Shown here: positions 1 through 11,915 of the stretch, piece by piece
How positions within the stretch are numbered: the first letter of the stretch is position 1
Layout: each line of letters begins with the position of its first letter
Translations under genes and position numbers: made by a program
Notes under the pieces: model-generated
Told to the model about the DNA's origin: nothing
Seen by the model: only the letters and a program-made list of their open reading frames with translations
Databases searched by the model: none
Assembly (NCBI GenBank): GCA_004794655.1
Contig: SMMW01000555.1
Coordinates: forward strand, 7,427,501 to 7,491,500
Length of the DNA stretch: 64,000 bases
Source of the DNA: Marisa cornuarietis
Taxonomy: Eukaryota; Mollusca; Gastropoda; Architaenioglossa; Ampullariidae
Direction of reading: 5' to 3'

Positions 1-1075
1 ACAAGTCTTTTGAAACGCGTGTGGTGGTTGTTTCCCTTACTACGAATCGTGAACGCCACAGGTCAGAGCTCCCTCAGTTTATCCAGTTCTCGCCACCACG
101 TCAGCAGAACTCTGGAAACATCTAAAACACTCCTTATCTATCTGGTGGTACCGGAGAAATACAACTTCAGTCAGGGAACGTCGGTAAGTTTTCGGAGCTA
201 CATCAAGGTACAAAACCACGTATTTAATTTCGTTTACTTTGCGTATGTTATATTTTTGTTCTGTTGTGTGGTTATATCTACAAAGTGGAGAGAAAGTTGT
301 GTAACTGTTAGTTACAAAGATGAAAGTCATGTAACAGTTAAAAAGTGGAGAGAAAACCATGTAACTATTTGCTATAAAGTGCAGGGGAAAGTCATGCAAC
401 TGTTAGCTACAAGGGGGAGAGAAAGTAATGTAACTGTTAGCTGCAAAATGGGGGAGAAAGTGAGAGAAAAGAAGGAAAGATCGCATAATAAAATATCTCT
501 TAATGATTTGGTGGAATCGTAACGCGTGTACCTTTCTTCGCCAAAAACACTGTCCGGCAAACAAACCTGAATGATGACGTCGTGACACGTTTTACTTTTA
601 AAGAGACAATAACAACATTGTTATCTCATAGCCCCATACAATGCTGCTCTGGTTTTGGCTCATGATGCCAAGAACACTACTGCAGACGGTGGAGATTTTT
701 TGGATGTTTGATATGCAAAAATGTTAAATCACCCACTGCTGTTGAGAAGAAATATATCGACAAACCCCGCCATTATGGTATTACAAAATGGTTAGGTCGT
801 CTTTCAGAAAACGACATTTTGTCATTAGGCTGTGCGCAGAGACATCAAGTTCGCAGGGAGTTTCAGAATGTCATTAAGAGTCATTGAAGGTTCAATAGGT
901 GGACATCAAAGCATAAGAAAACATTCATCACAGTGTGTCATTTAGAGCACCAGTCTGAGACACCAAAATTCGACGCTTCCAGACCTTGTGGAGTATGGTT
1001 ACCAACACATGCCATCCTAAGGTCTCGAGTACCAAGCTCATGCTTCGACTTTTTGTAAGGTTGCCGTGATGAACG
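1..1075 (+). repeat. Left arm of a long inverted repeat (pairs with 58,545-59,710)
   Basis: Read on the opposite strand, this block matches about 58,545-59,710 nearly throughout: for example TTTCCCTTACTACGAATCGTG near base 40 against the complement near 59,660, and AAGCTCATGCTTCGACTT at 1,030-1,050 against 58,582-58,600. It matches from the first base, so the arm runs out of the window. It contains an expanded 34-36-bp tandem repeat. Confidence 0.85.
281..465. repeat. About five tandem units, roughly 35 bp each
   Basis: Degenerate units of the form GTGGAGAGAAAGTCATGTAA followed by CTGTTAGCTACAAA. The right arm has only about two (59,289-59,350), so the repeat has expanded on the left or contracted on the right. 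The run of open frame through it is not a gene. Confidence 0.75.
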
Positions 1076-1279
1076 TCTCTTCCTCGTTTTAAGCGCTAAG
1101 AGCATGCTCTCTATGAGTGTGAATATGCGCTATAAAAATCTTCACTATTATTATTATTATTATTATGAAGCTCTGCCTTGTTCTCATGTTCTGCGGTCAA
1201 CGAAATCGACAGCAACGCTGCAAAGAGAGCTTTCGATTTATCAAAAACCCTACGTTTTGATGAAAGGAGACCCTTAGGG

Positions 1280-2300
1280 TCTGTAACGTTTCGCGGCTCA
1301 AACACCATTTTATTTTATTATTTATTCATAAGCTTAGGTAGAGCTGTGGCACGTTCTTGGGAAGCCACGTGACTGTTTGACGCAAACCACAAAATTGCAT
1401 CACGCCATGACGCGATAGGGGAATTCCAGACTCATTTTTTGTAAACAAGATTTAATCTGAATTTCCACATGGCGGGGCGTAATGTAGGCTGGCACAGTAA
1501 ATCCAGGTTGGGATCTATTCCGAATACATAGTAAAGAGAAATTGGTGAAGTCAGTCGGCATGGAATGCACGAAGTGATAGGATCGCTAGGTGATCGCCCT
1601 ATTTAAGCGTCCAATTGGTCTAAACCGGGGTAAGGCAGAATTAGGTTGGTCTGCTTAACGTTTCCTCGGCATTCAGCGAAGATCTCTCAAGACTTACACG
1701 TGGTCAGTGAATGATTCGTAACGGGCAACTCGTTGAAGAGAACTGAGGGACACGGAGACGACAGACGTTCTCTGTGGGATGCTCTGCCATCGTCACTGTC
1801 AACCATCACCTCAGCAACCACGTTTCGGATAAGACTGAAGACTCCTTTGTTTACTTACTTCAACAACCAAGCACCACCTCTCTTTTTATTATAAAAATCA
1901 TCATCATCAGTCCTTCAGGGACTCTACTTCTTTGAAGCCATTCTGCAGCAACCTTCCAGCGAGAATTGAGTGACATGGAGACGGCAGACGTCTACTGCAT
2001 TCCGTCAGGGACTCTACTTCTGCGAGAGACGCAGCGGAAATCTGCGTGAGACTACAGACCTCTACAGCGGTAGCTACGACGCTGAAACACTCCTGCCGAA
2101 GGGCAGTACCGAATCGACATAGACTGAGGATTGTCTATAGCGAGGCTGTTCTGCTAAGCCGTGATCTACTGTTGTCTTACTCGTAGATCTTAATGTCTAA
2201 TTCATCAGTTTGGGTGGTCATCTTCTGTGCTTTCGTACACCTGCTTTGGTGTACAATTTCAACACGCTTTAATGACTGTTGTGCTGACGATACAGACTGA
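1280..2300 (+). mobile_element. Ty3/Gypsy-like LTR and leader fragment
   Basis: Begins TGTAACGTTTCGCGGCTC. It is homologous, in opposite orientation, to 11,400-11,910 (shared blocks include CACGCCATGACGCGATAGGG-like and TCTAAACCGGGGTAAGGCAG). Similarity continues past the LTR into about 2,160-2,260, matching 11,335-11,440, so leader sequence is also present. No pol follows; the element is truncated before the channel copy at 2,955. The rightmost edge is uncertain. Confidence 0.65.
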
Positions 2301-2954
2301 GCGTGGAGGCGAGTGTTCAGTTATCGTGTGTTGGAAACTTGGCGGTCTCCTGTTCTCAGACGACCATGTTGATCTGGTCGCTGACATGTAAAGTTATTCG
2401 ACCCATATGTTCGGTCGTGTTTCCAGCTGGTGTCTTGGGTGATGTCAACTGGTTCACTTTGATCGCGCCGACACTAATGTCGCCGACGACTGCTACGGAA
2501 CGGGAGACTTTTTTTCTTTCGAGTAATATTACAGTGGCTGTGAATGTTCAAAGTACGAAGCACGCTGCAAAGAGCTGATGAGCGATCAGAAATCTTAAGC
2601 TTCAGGAATCAATGTTTATGCCTACCATAGTAATTTTCTTTGATGATAACGCGCTATGATGAAAGCATCGTCTAGTCTAGTGCGCCAGGAGCAGCGAAAC
2701 AAAGGACACGAGAAATGATCGGTAGCCATTTTGGAGCACGTGATGTAGTAAGCAGAAGAAAGTTTAAAAAAAAACCTTTGAAAACATCTTTCTTCCATGA
2801 GCGAGTAATCCAAAAACATTCCAAAGTAACTGTTGTCTCAGAAAAAAGCAGAAAATGTAGAACGTATTAGAGAAAAATGGGTCAATAACAGAGAAACACA
2901 AATAAGTTGTAGACCTTCCCCTTCAAGATCATGAGGCGATAAGGACCTGTAACT
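2300..2954. other. Unassigned stretch
   Basis: An open frame of 91 codons at 2,303-2,578 matches nothing I recognise and has no supporting signal. The rest is low in coding potential. It may be retroelement leader or gag debris. Confidence 0.4.
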
Positions 2955-4139
2955 CTTTCTTTCCTTCTCAGGGATCCCCATCATAAACAGATCCAGCAAC
3001 CTCTGGCGGAGACAAGGAAAAGAAACCAAGCGAAGACGAGGTCTTGACGCACAACCAAAGGACCGCCATTTCCAGATCAAGATGGCGGAAAATGTTGATG
3101 CACCAAGACAGTAGGGAGACCTTCCGAAACCCAGAAGACGCAAAGACGGCCAGTGACATCAGTATGTCAGAAAAAGGTGACACGAATCAGGCGGAAACGG
3201 CAAGTACATGCGGGGCCATGGGCTCCCACGGGACTTTCAAGAAAGAATCCTCTGTGTCTAAGTATAAGGAAAGGAAGAACCCCTTCGTCAAACAGGAGAG
3301 CCAAGGAACGGTATGTACCATATAAACATTCTTTATCTTAACAAATGTACGCCACATGGTTGTATTTTTTTCCAAATGCGAGATTTTATCTCTTCGAACG
3401 TTACTTGTTGCAAGTTTTTCATCAGAGAAATATTTTAATATGTTAAACTTTAGTGAGATACCTTCTCTTGGACTTTCGCTCTAAATAAAAATGTGTAAAC
3501 AATATTTACGTTTGTAAAAGTAAATTTTGTGTACATAAAATTGCCCCATTTGCGGTGTTGTACTGAATAATTTTAGACAGTAACACTTTTATTGTTTTAC
3601 TTAGTCGTAAGCACAGCATTTATGAAACATTGTTTCAGTGCAATTATTTTCTACAGAGGTATTGCGTGCATGCACGACTGTGAATATAAAGCTGGAAATT
3701 TGTTATGAAAATTAATATCTTGTGAAAGGACAAAATTTAAGGAAAACAGCTGTTATAGTAAGCTGTTCGCAAACACAGTATTGTCCAGATGTTAGATTTT
3801 CTCTTTTTCTGGGTCCTGGACATAATTTATATGCGGAAATAAATATTTCCCCTCCAGAAAAATTATGTCAGTGTAAATGGCGCTCTTTTCTTACTCTATG
3901 GCGCCCCAAAACTAATTCCTATCGGTGTAAAGGATTAATTGTGTTATCTTCTGAATCCATAACTCCCCCAAATAATTTGGTGTAAGGATCACTGGTGATC
4001 TCTTCTGACTCCATATCTTTTCAAAATAATTCTTATTAGTGTAACAGATTACTAGTGTTTTTTTCTGTTGTTTTGTGCTGTGTTGTTTGTAACATTGCAT
4101 ACCTTCAACTTTCCGAACGCAGAATTATCAATAACGCTA

Positions 4140-5177
4140 GGTAATAAAAAAAAATCAAGAAATATGTGTGTGTCATGTATCATGGTTATTTCCTATTGAC
4201 TGCATTGTTTAAGTGAGCATGAATTTATAAGAATTCTTGTGGAAAAACGAAAGAGCGTGAATGACGTCAGTTTGTCTGAATACGTGTATGGGTGATGTAA
4301 AGAAAAAAAAAGAAATGACGTGAGGGAGAGCAGTTAGTTGTCGGTTGGGTGAAGTAAGTGTTAGGACGCGAAAAAAGGACAGAAGAGTAGGAATTGAAAA
4401 GAAGAATTTTAGAAATATATAAAACGATTAGTTGAGTAGGGCTTTAAGTATTCTATTAAGAACAGCAAGGAAGGACCCGAAGGGTAGGAATTCTATTCTT
4501 TTAAAATAATTTAAATACGGACTTTCTCATTTAAGTGTACTTTTTTATTTGTGATTAGTAAAGTAGATAGATTCGTCAGACAAATCATAATTTTTATCTT
4601 TTAATTTGTGTGAAAGAACACGTACTTGTCAGGCTGGAGGGGACTAGCTCTCTGTATTTGTTGTTGTCTTCAATGACCTGTTGTGAGTTACGTGCCTATT
4701 ATTTGACACATGCTTCTTCGTCTTTCTGTTCAATGATTTGCTTGTCTGCGGCCATTTTGGTTCCAACTACGGCCTTCTGCGTTCCCATCGAAAGCCAGCC
4801 TGTTCGATATGATTTCTTGCGCCATTCGTCGCATGATTTTGTAGACTAGAGATCTTTACAGTCATATTTTATCCACTTTGATCACTGCAAATTTTGACAA
4901 TTTCTCATCTCCGAATCGCTTCGTTACATTTTGGCTTCTAGATCAACGTGCACCAGCAGCGTGTACTGACACCTTCTGGTGTCTTGTGAACTGTTGTGCA
5001 TGGCCTTTGTGTTGAGGCGACGCCTCTGCCACCAATTTGTGTGTGCACTCCGGACATGGATCTACAGTTTGATCTACAACTACAGACTGCATTTGTTGCG
5101 TGGTCATGTAGACCCCAGCTTATCTAGGATGATGTGCTCTATGGACAAGAACTATTTCCAGTTATATTTTGTCTTAT

Positions 5178-5215
<38 letters not shown>

Positions 5216-5756
5216 CTGCTTTTATCGTGGTTTAATAATGACGTTGTAAATCTGCACTTCTGTATCTCTCCTAGTCCGTGAAAAGATCATCTGTGAAAGC
5301 TGACGAACAGTTGAACGTCTTGACACTAAATTATCGGTGGATTTGCAGTGCTTCTCTTCTGATGGCATGTGAACTCATTTCGGTTTTTTAAATAGACATT
5401 CTGCAAGCAACCTAATGAGCAGCCAAAACGAAAGAACCACCTATCATTCTATGACTGGACTGATGGTGTGAACAGGAACATTTGCAGCCTGGATAAGGTT
5501 TTCAAATGATTTGTGCACAGTGGAGCACCTTCTTGCTAGATATCATTCATACTGTCTCATGTGGCATTCTCTAGACAACAATTTGCATGTTATGTTGCGT
5601 GCATCCATCTCTTTTTTTGGGAGGGTGGTGGTGGGGTGGGGGTGTAAAGCACCATGAGCCTGTTCATAGGACCGGGATATGGCGCTGTACAAATTCACGA
5701 TATTATTATTGTTGTTGAAAGAAATGAGTGAGTGATACACTTCGCGGTGGCGTGAC
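4140..5756. mobile_element. 1.6-kb unidentified insertion inside duplicate 1
   Basis: Absent from the corresponding intron of the true gene and of duplicate 2: flanking sequence resumes at TGAAAGTCAAATGTAACAAA. It contains a TA array and, near the right end, a SINE-tail-like GGCGCTGTACAAATTCACGA followed by ATT repeats. No open frame of a known transposase or polymerase. Edges are set by loss of homology to the paralogs. Confidence 0.6.
5179..5211. repeat. TA dinucleotide array
   Basis: About 16 uninterrupted TA units within the insertion. Confidence 0.9.
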
Positions 5757-5797
5757 AGTGTGAAAGTCAAATGTAACAAACAATGCCTTTAGTACGT

Positions 5798-5886
5798 TTT
5801 TTTTTTTTTTTTTTTTGAAAGCGCATTGAGTCGACTCTGGGGTTGAAAATTGCGCTATATAAATCTACTTTAATAATAATAATTAA
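5798..5886. mobile_element. Short SINE fragment with 9-bp target-site duplication
   Basis: T-run, then GCGCATTGAGTCGACTC, GCGCTATATAAATCTAC and TAA repeats. Flanked by TTAGTACGT at 5,789-5,797 and 5,887-5,895. The same site in the true gene and in duplicate 2 reads as one uninterrupted copy of the target, confirming an insertion. Confidence 0.85.
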
Positions 5887-7118
5887 TTAGTACGTGTGTG
5901 TATGTAGTTATTTTTATTCCTTTGTTCCTTGACGTGTTCTGTTTATCGTTTAAAACTTTTCATTTTTGCCCTTTTCAGTTTACCAGTTAATCAAACAGAC
6001 ATGTTTTGACCTTCGATCAATTTTGATAGGGTACATTTTCTCATAAATATAAAAATAAACGGTGATTTAAAAATCTTATGTTTCTTTAAATTAATCAGAA
6101 GGTTTTATTGTTATCTTTGCTTTTAAGAATAACGCATAAAAATTTCAACATTATTGCAAAAAGTGCGTGTTTAAAGAAAAAAACTATAGTATAGTAATCC
6201 GACGGACCATTGATCGTAAGTTAGTTTACCGAGTGTATGCCATATGGAAGGGTAAGCATATTACGAGTTTGTTTAGTACCCCCAATGCAGAAATTAACAT
6301 CTAAACTGTCGAATTGTACAATTGTACAGGTCTGCTGTGCAGACGTTTACTGGCCGTGGCGGGCATTGTAAAAATTGTACAAATGTACAGGTGTAAAAGT
6401 GTTACGATATTGTAGTCCACTAGTTCTAGAAGGTATTGCGAATGTTGTCGAAGTTTACAGCTGTCATCATCTTGACTGCTTCTGGACAGGTGTCGTCGTC
6501 AGGTGTGATTTTGGAGAAGGAGGGGACACCGAATCCTGCTAGTGACGAATACCTGGTGTCCAAGAAAAAAACGAAAATCTGCTGTCATTGTTAGAGGTGA
6601 GACAATTTGATCAATTTTTAGTTACCGCCTGCCGAAAAGTTCCTCTTTCAAAGAAGAGTGTATAACATCAAAGTACATTATATAAGGTTGTAAGTTTTAA
6701 TTATATGAACTCCCGAAAACACACACACACACGCACGCACGCACGCACACGCACACACAATGGTCAAATTGTGAAGCTGAGCTGGCAAGACGTTGTACGC
6801 TGTCTGCCAGACGAAGACCTGAAAGGAGACCTTGCCAACCACAACGGACGGCTAGGGCGCAGAAACTGCAGGGCGTGCAGCAAGTACTGTGCATGCTTCG
6901 CGTTGTGGGTGTGCGTGCTCGCGCTCATCTCAGAACCATTCTCCGACCTGGGCATCACCCATCTTCAACACTGTCTTCATGGCCCTACAGTACCATGGCA
7001 TGAGTTCCAGTTTAGAGAACGCACAGCGCTTTGCTAATTACGTGAGTACTTTGTCCTCTAACTACCGAGATCATCCTCCCCTTCACCACCATCGTCGTTG
7101 TCATCATCATCATCATCA

Positions 7119-7275
7119 TGGTTGGTTGGTTGGTTGGTTGGTTGGTTGGTTGGTTGGTTGGGTTGGGTTGGGTTTAGTTGGTTGGTTGGTTGGTTGGTTG
7201 GTTGGTTGGTTGGTTGGTTGGTTGGTTGGTTGGTTGGTTGGTTGGTTGGTTGGTTGGTTGGTTGGTTGGTTGGTT
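7119..7275. repeat. TTGG tetranucleotide array
   Basis: About 37 units of TGGT/TTGG with a short interruption near 7,160-7,176. It lies where the true gene has TG plus GGGT repeats, in the intron after exon 11. Confidence 0.95.
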
Positions 7276-7827
7276 CGGACGGAAGGAAGTAAGGAAGGAA
7301 GGAAGGAGTATACAATTATGAATGGACAGAAGTGATGATGGAGTTGTTCATGAAAGAAACTTTGTTGCAGTTTTATCTGAGCAGCCGATTAAGATTGTAA
7401 CTGTTTAAAGTTGTTAAATTGGCTAAGATCTTTGTAACCTAATTACACAAGTGGAGAAGGTTTTATATTATCAAGTGTAAGGGATGAAATCTCATTATTC
7501 TCAAAGAAACAAAACTACTTCTTTGGTTTCTCTCAGTTAAATTTTAAAACAATATTATTGGTAATATTATTGTCATGGTTAACTATATATATATATAGAT
7601 AATAATATAATTTATCCAAGTCCACAGGTGACTTACTAGTGTTCCATACCACTTCTCCAAAATAACTTGTAGTTTTCTCAAGTTTATTTTAGTAAGAAAA
7701 TATGAAAACGTTTTCAACCTGCCCGATGTGGAGTGCAGGTGTTCACAGGTGTATTAACTGGAGACTGTTGAAAATCGCGGCTCTTACCAAAGGCTACTTT
7801 TGTGTGGGCTGGAACATCTTCGACCTT

Positions 7828-8355
7828 CCCACACACAGGAACACGAGCTAAAGAAATGCACTGATGTCCGACAGTTTACACACCTGTTTACTTTGACTTG
7901 ATTGATGGCATACAAAGCAAAGCGAGCAGCTTCTCTTCGTCCTTCTTCACTCGCCAATGACGGCACATTCCTCGCCCCCCCCCCCACCCCCGATTATCCG
8001 CCAGTAGTTTTTTTTTACTGCAGGCTCCTTGTTTTCTTTGTTTAGGCCCGTCCCATCGGCAGCTATTTTTACTTTTTAAGACGGATAGGACTTTATCATA
8101 AGATTTAAGCTTTTTTATGCCCTGATAGTTTTTGGTGTTTGCTTTGTTGGTTGCCTTTTTTTGGGCCACAACACTCCTTTTACATATTACCCACTCTCTA
8201 ATGTAATTCCTGCTTTTTGTGTGGGTTTTTAATTTTTATGATGTTATAGTTATATCACTTGGAGGTTTTTTTTTGTTACTAAACATTGTAAAATAAGATT
8301 ACTTTTCTCGCTGTGATATAGCCTTAGTTGCTGGCACGGCGTTAAAAACAATCAA
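7828..8355 (+). mobile_element. 3' end of an I/Nimb-like LINE (5'-truncated)
   Basis: The tail GTGATATAGCCTTAGTTGCT then GGCACGGCGTTAAAAACAAT and CAACCAACC is the same kind of end as that of the LINE at 24.0 kb (complement strand). The upstream 450 bases encode nothing intact. Its left edge abuts the truncated exon 12 copy, so the insertion or its deletion may have removed the rest of that exon. Confidence 0.55.
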
Positions 8356-8639
8356 CCAACCATTCTCGCCCCCCACCGAGCCTTCTTATGCTGTAGCACA
8401 AACAGCCACAGCCCTAAAGAAAGAGCAGGTTTGTAACGTTTGGGGTGAAGAGTGCACTTATAAATGTTTGCGAGCGTGGATGTACATCTGTAATAGTAAG
8501 CGTCTTTATTCTGTTTTGGCTTCCATCCTCTGTCGTTCTCTCATTCAACCATTCTCTTCCCCGTCATACATCCTACGTCAGTCTTACTAAATCATGCATC
8601 CTACGTCATACATCCGTGATGTAAATCTCCTTGCACTCA

Positions 8640-8760
8640 ACTTAACTCTGCCCTTGTCCTCCTACTAATAATAATAATAATAAAAGTTAGCTTGTACAGC
8701 GCCTTAAATATCCTCCCTTTTGGACGAACTCAAGACACTTCACAAATGATGGTGTGATGT
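8640..8760 (-). mobile_element. SINE tail fragment
   Basis: TAATAATAATAATAATAAAA followed by GTTAGCTTGTACAGCGCC. On the minus strand this gives a GGCGCTGTACAAG core and ATT tail; the same family occurs at 19,420-19,470. Confidence 0.55.
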
Positions 8761-9270
8761 AAAAATAATGTGACGTCAGAACAAAATGACTGAGCTCCAG
8801 GTCATAGGGCAGCATCTACACACAGCACCAACACAATCCGCAGGCCAAATACCAAACGTCACACAAGCCGTAATACACTCCCTAGTAAATGCAGTTCCAA
8901 ATAACACATCCTACAAACAGCACACATCACACTAGCAAAACAGCACACGCAAAAATTCACTGGTCAACAAAAGTCAAGGAGACAAGATGCCCGCAGAACT
9001 GCGGCGATTGTCAAGTCCGCTTGTTAAAAGGAACCGAAGCCACGGAAACCAAAGAGCCACCGCATGCCCATCAAAAAGATACACAACCACAAGTCCAACA
9101 CGAGGAAGACTTCAGATAAGACAAAAATATGACAGAGATCTGCCCCCTCCAGCCAGTTAGGTGAAGGGATATCACTCTTATCTTTCTCCTTCTCAACAAC
9201 ATTAATATAACGTAACATCAGTAATTATAATCAACAATCAATAATTCAATGTCAAATGCAAAACGTTCTG
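8761..9270. other. Unassigned stretch before the Gypsy-like pol
   Basis: No supported gene. Because the pol at 9.27-11.4 kb is on the minus strand, this is where its 3' UTR and 3' LTR would be; I see no LTR matching 11.5-11.9 kb. Confidence 0.4.
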
Positions 9271-11130
9271 TCAAGATTGCAACGTGTTTGGAAATCGCAC
9301 TGGAGGTCGGCTTTGCCTGCCATAGCGTGTGGTGACCACCGGCTGGGCCTGACTGTCAGGTGCAGGGTCAGATGTTGCTTCATCGCTGGCTGCATCTAAA
9401 GTCACAAACAGATCGGCGCTGGCATCGGGCTCTTTTGTCCTCGATATCTTCGGTGCTGGCTCCTTAGTCTTCTTTAGCATGACCCTGTTTCTGCGATATG
9501 TAGCAAAATATTCAGTTCGGACAATGTAGGACCGTGGTTCTGGAGTTGCAGAGACTACGGTGGCAGGCTTCCAGGTGCTGTTCTTGTCCTTCTGCATGCG
9601 GACAGTGTCTCCGGGCTGGAGGGGGAAACGGCTGTGACAATGCCGTCTTGTTGTATTCCTTGGCTTGATGCTTTCGCTGCTTTTTTGCTGCCTGTTGAAA
9701 CTGCTCCCGGTTTGGAATGTTTGGTCTAAGGTATACGTCTGTGGCAGGCAGTCCGGTTCTGAGACATCTGTTCATCAGCAATTGTGCTGGTGATGCACCA
9801 TTTGGTAGCGGGGTACTTCTGTATTGTAGGATAGCAATGTATGGGTCTTTGCCTGACGCCATTGCTTTCTTCAGAATGTTTTTTATGGTCTGTATGCTAC
9901 GCTCGGCTAGGCCAATGGACTGTGAGTGCTTGGGGCTGGAAGAAGTGTGCTGAAATCCCCACTCTTTAGAGAATTTGGCGAACTCTATACTGCTGAACTG
10001 AGGTCCATTGTCTGACAGGAGCTCTCGGGGGATGTTATAACGTGCAAACTGAGATTTCATTGCCAGGATGACATCAACCGTTCGTGTAGCTTGCAGGAGA
10101 GATACCTAAAAAAAAGTTGCTGTAATAATCAACAATAATTAGAAACTGTTTGCCATCGTATTGGAATAGATCCGCACCAAGCTTTTCCCATGGTAGAGAT
10201 GGCGTCTCGTATGACATTAAGGGCTCCTTTTGCTGACTGTTCTGAAACTGGTTGCAGATTGTGCATCTAGTAACCAGACTGACGATTTGAGTTGTCATTT
10301 CAATCCAGAAAAAGACTTCTCTGGCCTTAGCTAGGCACTTGTCATGGTCCATGTGTCCTTGGTGCAATGTCTGTAGCATATCATGTTGCAATGTCTTTGG
10401 AACTATCAGTTGTTCACCTTTAAACAGTAGAGCCTCTTTCTCGCTCAGGTCATCTTGAAAACCTTTGTATGCTCTTATTTCTTAAAGGATATCTTTCTTC
10501 TCCTGTGGCCATCCTGACAGGATAAATCTTTTCAGTGACTGTAGCGCTGGGTCTTTGTTCTTGTTTAAATAGGTCCAGCGTTTCATTGGAAATCGGCAGA
10601 CTGTTAACAATGAGGTGAATCTGAGCCTCCCAGTCATCGCTTGTCGGTGACTGTGAAGGAAGCGCAGCCCTGGACAATGTGTCTGATATTTGCATTTCTT
10701 TTCCTGCTTTGTAGACCAGTTCAATATTATACTTCATCAGACGCAGCAGCATTCTTTGAAGACTTGGAGGCGCTGCTGACAATGGCTTCTTGAGGATTGA
10801 TTCCAGAGGCTTATGGTCACTTTCTATCGTTACTGGGCGCCCATATATATAGTAGTGGAAGTGTTCCATGCCAAAACCTACCGCTAAAATTTATTTTTCT
10901 ATTTTAGCGTATCTCTTCTCACAATCACTCAGAGATCTTGAGGCAAAAGCTACAGGTCTCTCTTCTTGCATCAGCACGGCGTCGAGTCCTTCTGGTGATG
11001 CATCCACCGACAGAACCACGGGCTTAGTTGCATCATAGAAGGCCAGAACTGGAGACTGAGTAACTAATATTTTTAGCTCATTGATGGCACTATCACCGAC
11101 AATGTCACCTGTCTGCTTTGTCGATTCGGT
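9271..11130 (-). pseudogene. Ty3/Gypsy-like pol remnant: RT end, RNase H, integrase
   Basis: In order on the minus strand: end of reverse transcriptase (about 11,100-10,895, VVLSVDASPEGLDAVLMQEE); RNase H (10,869-10,640, TIESDHKPLESI); zinc-binding H2C2 region (10,391-10,250, LHQGHMDHDKC and CTICNQF); integrase core with LGADLF, LLSDNGPQF and GLAERSIQTIK as the likely D, D, E positions (10,200-9,850); and a C-terminal region to 9,271. Broken by one nonsense codon (10,887 area) and at least three frameshifts (near 10,490, 10,105 and 9,630), so dead. The palm motif of the polymerase is missing. Confidence 0.88.
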
Positions 11131-11399
11131 AATCCTGCACAAGCAGTCAGATGAGGAAGTGTTCGAGAAACAGGAGTTCACTTCGTCGATATAGGAGTCT
11201 GCCCGAATTGTCGTTCTCCTAGTTGTACCCCATGCAGGTGAATCGTCCGCACAGGAGTTTTCTCGTAGTGTTGATCGGCAGGTATATCCAAGGCAGGTGA
11301 ACAGACTGCATTCAAGTTCACCTGGATTGATGACCGGCGAACTATATCCAAAACAGGTGTATGATTGCGCAAAAGAAGGTCCATCCAAATTCACGAATC

Positions 11400-11915
11400 A
11401 GAACATAAAGATCCACAACAGTAGATATTGGCTTGAAGATCAGACGTGCTGTAGGTAATCGCACGTTACAAGTCCTTCGCTGACTTCGTGTAGGTCTGTC
11501 TTGTCTGGAAGATCTCAGCTGAATGCCGGGGAAACGTTAAACTGGCTAACTTAATCCTGCCTTACCCCGGTTTAGACCAATCGGGCGCTAGGTTACTCGA
11601 TAACTATGGCGATCACTATAACTACGTGGGAACCACGCCGACCAACTATATTAATTTACCTTATGGTGTATTTGGCGTGGATTCCCACCTGAATTAGACT
11701 GCATCTGCTGAAATTACATCACGCCATGTAGAATTCCAGATGAAATCTTGTTTACAAAGGAGTTTGGAATTCCCCTATCGTGTCATGGCGTGATGTAATT
11801 ATGCGGTTTGCGTTACACGGTCACGTGGCTTCCCGAGAACGTGCTACTGATCTACCTATGCTTTGAACAACTAATAAAAATATAAAGGAGTTTAAGCCAC
11901 GAAACGTTACACAGT
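11400..11915 (-). mobile_element. LTR and leader of the Gypsy-like element
   Basis: On the minus strand begins TGTAACGTTTCGTGGCTTAA at about 11,908 and matches 1,280-1,700 on the plus strand. It lies on the 5' side of the pol remnant, as a 5' LTR should. The gag region between it and pol is missing or replaced. Confidence 0.65.

Larger units (their letters stand above)
2955..7827 (+). pseudogene. NaV2 partial inverted duplicate 1 (exons 9-12 with introns)
   Basis: Collinear, on the opposite strand, with about 45,503-49,165. Exon 9 3' part: 2,972-3,310 (still open, ending KQESQGT before GTATGT). Exon 10: 6,490-6,596, one A too long. Exon 11: 6,777-7,041, 20 nt short and out of frame. Exon 12: 7,739-7,827, cut off after the FDL codons. 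Introns align too, so this is a genomic duplication and not a processed copy. It is interrupted by a 1.6-kb insertion (about 4,140-5,756), a short SINE and a TTGG array. No promoter or 5' half is attached. Confidence 0.9.

Noticed and set aside
10..522. 170-codon open frame at the left end
   Set aside because: Runs through a minisatellite and is not open in the mirrored arm at 58.5-59.7 kb.
2303..2578. 91-codon open frame
   Set aside because: No recognisable domain, no splice or promoter support; adjacent to retroelement leader.
3044..3325. A separate small plus-strand gene with the RSRWRK linker sequence
   Set aside because: It is the 3' part of NaV2 exon 9 in duplicate 1, with GTATGT donor but broken downstream exons.
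7058..7335. Open frames of repeated WLVG or PTNQ
   Set aside because: Translation of the TTGG array.
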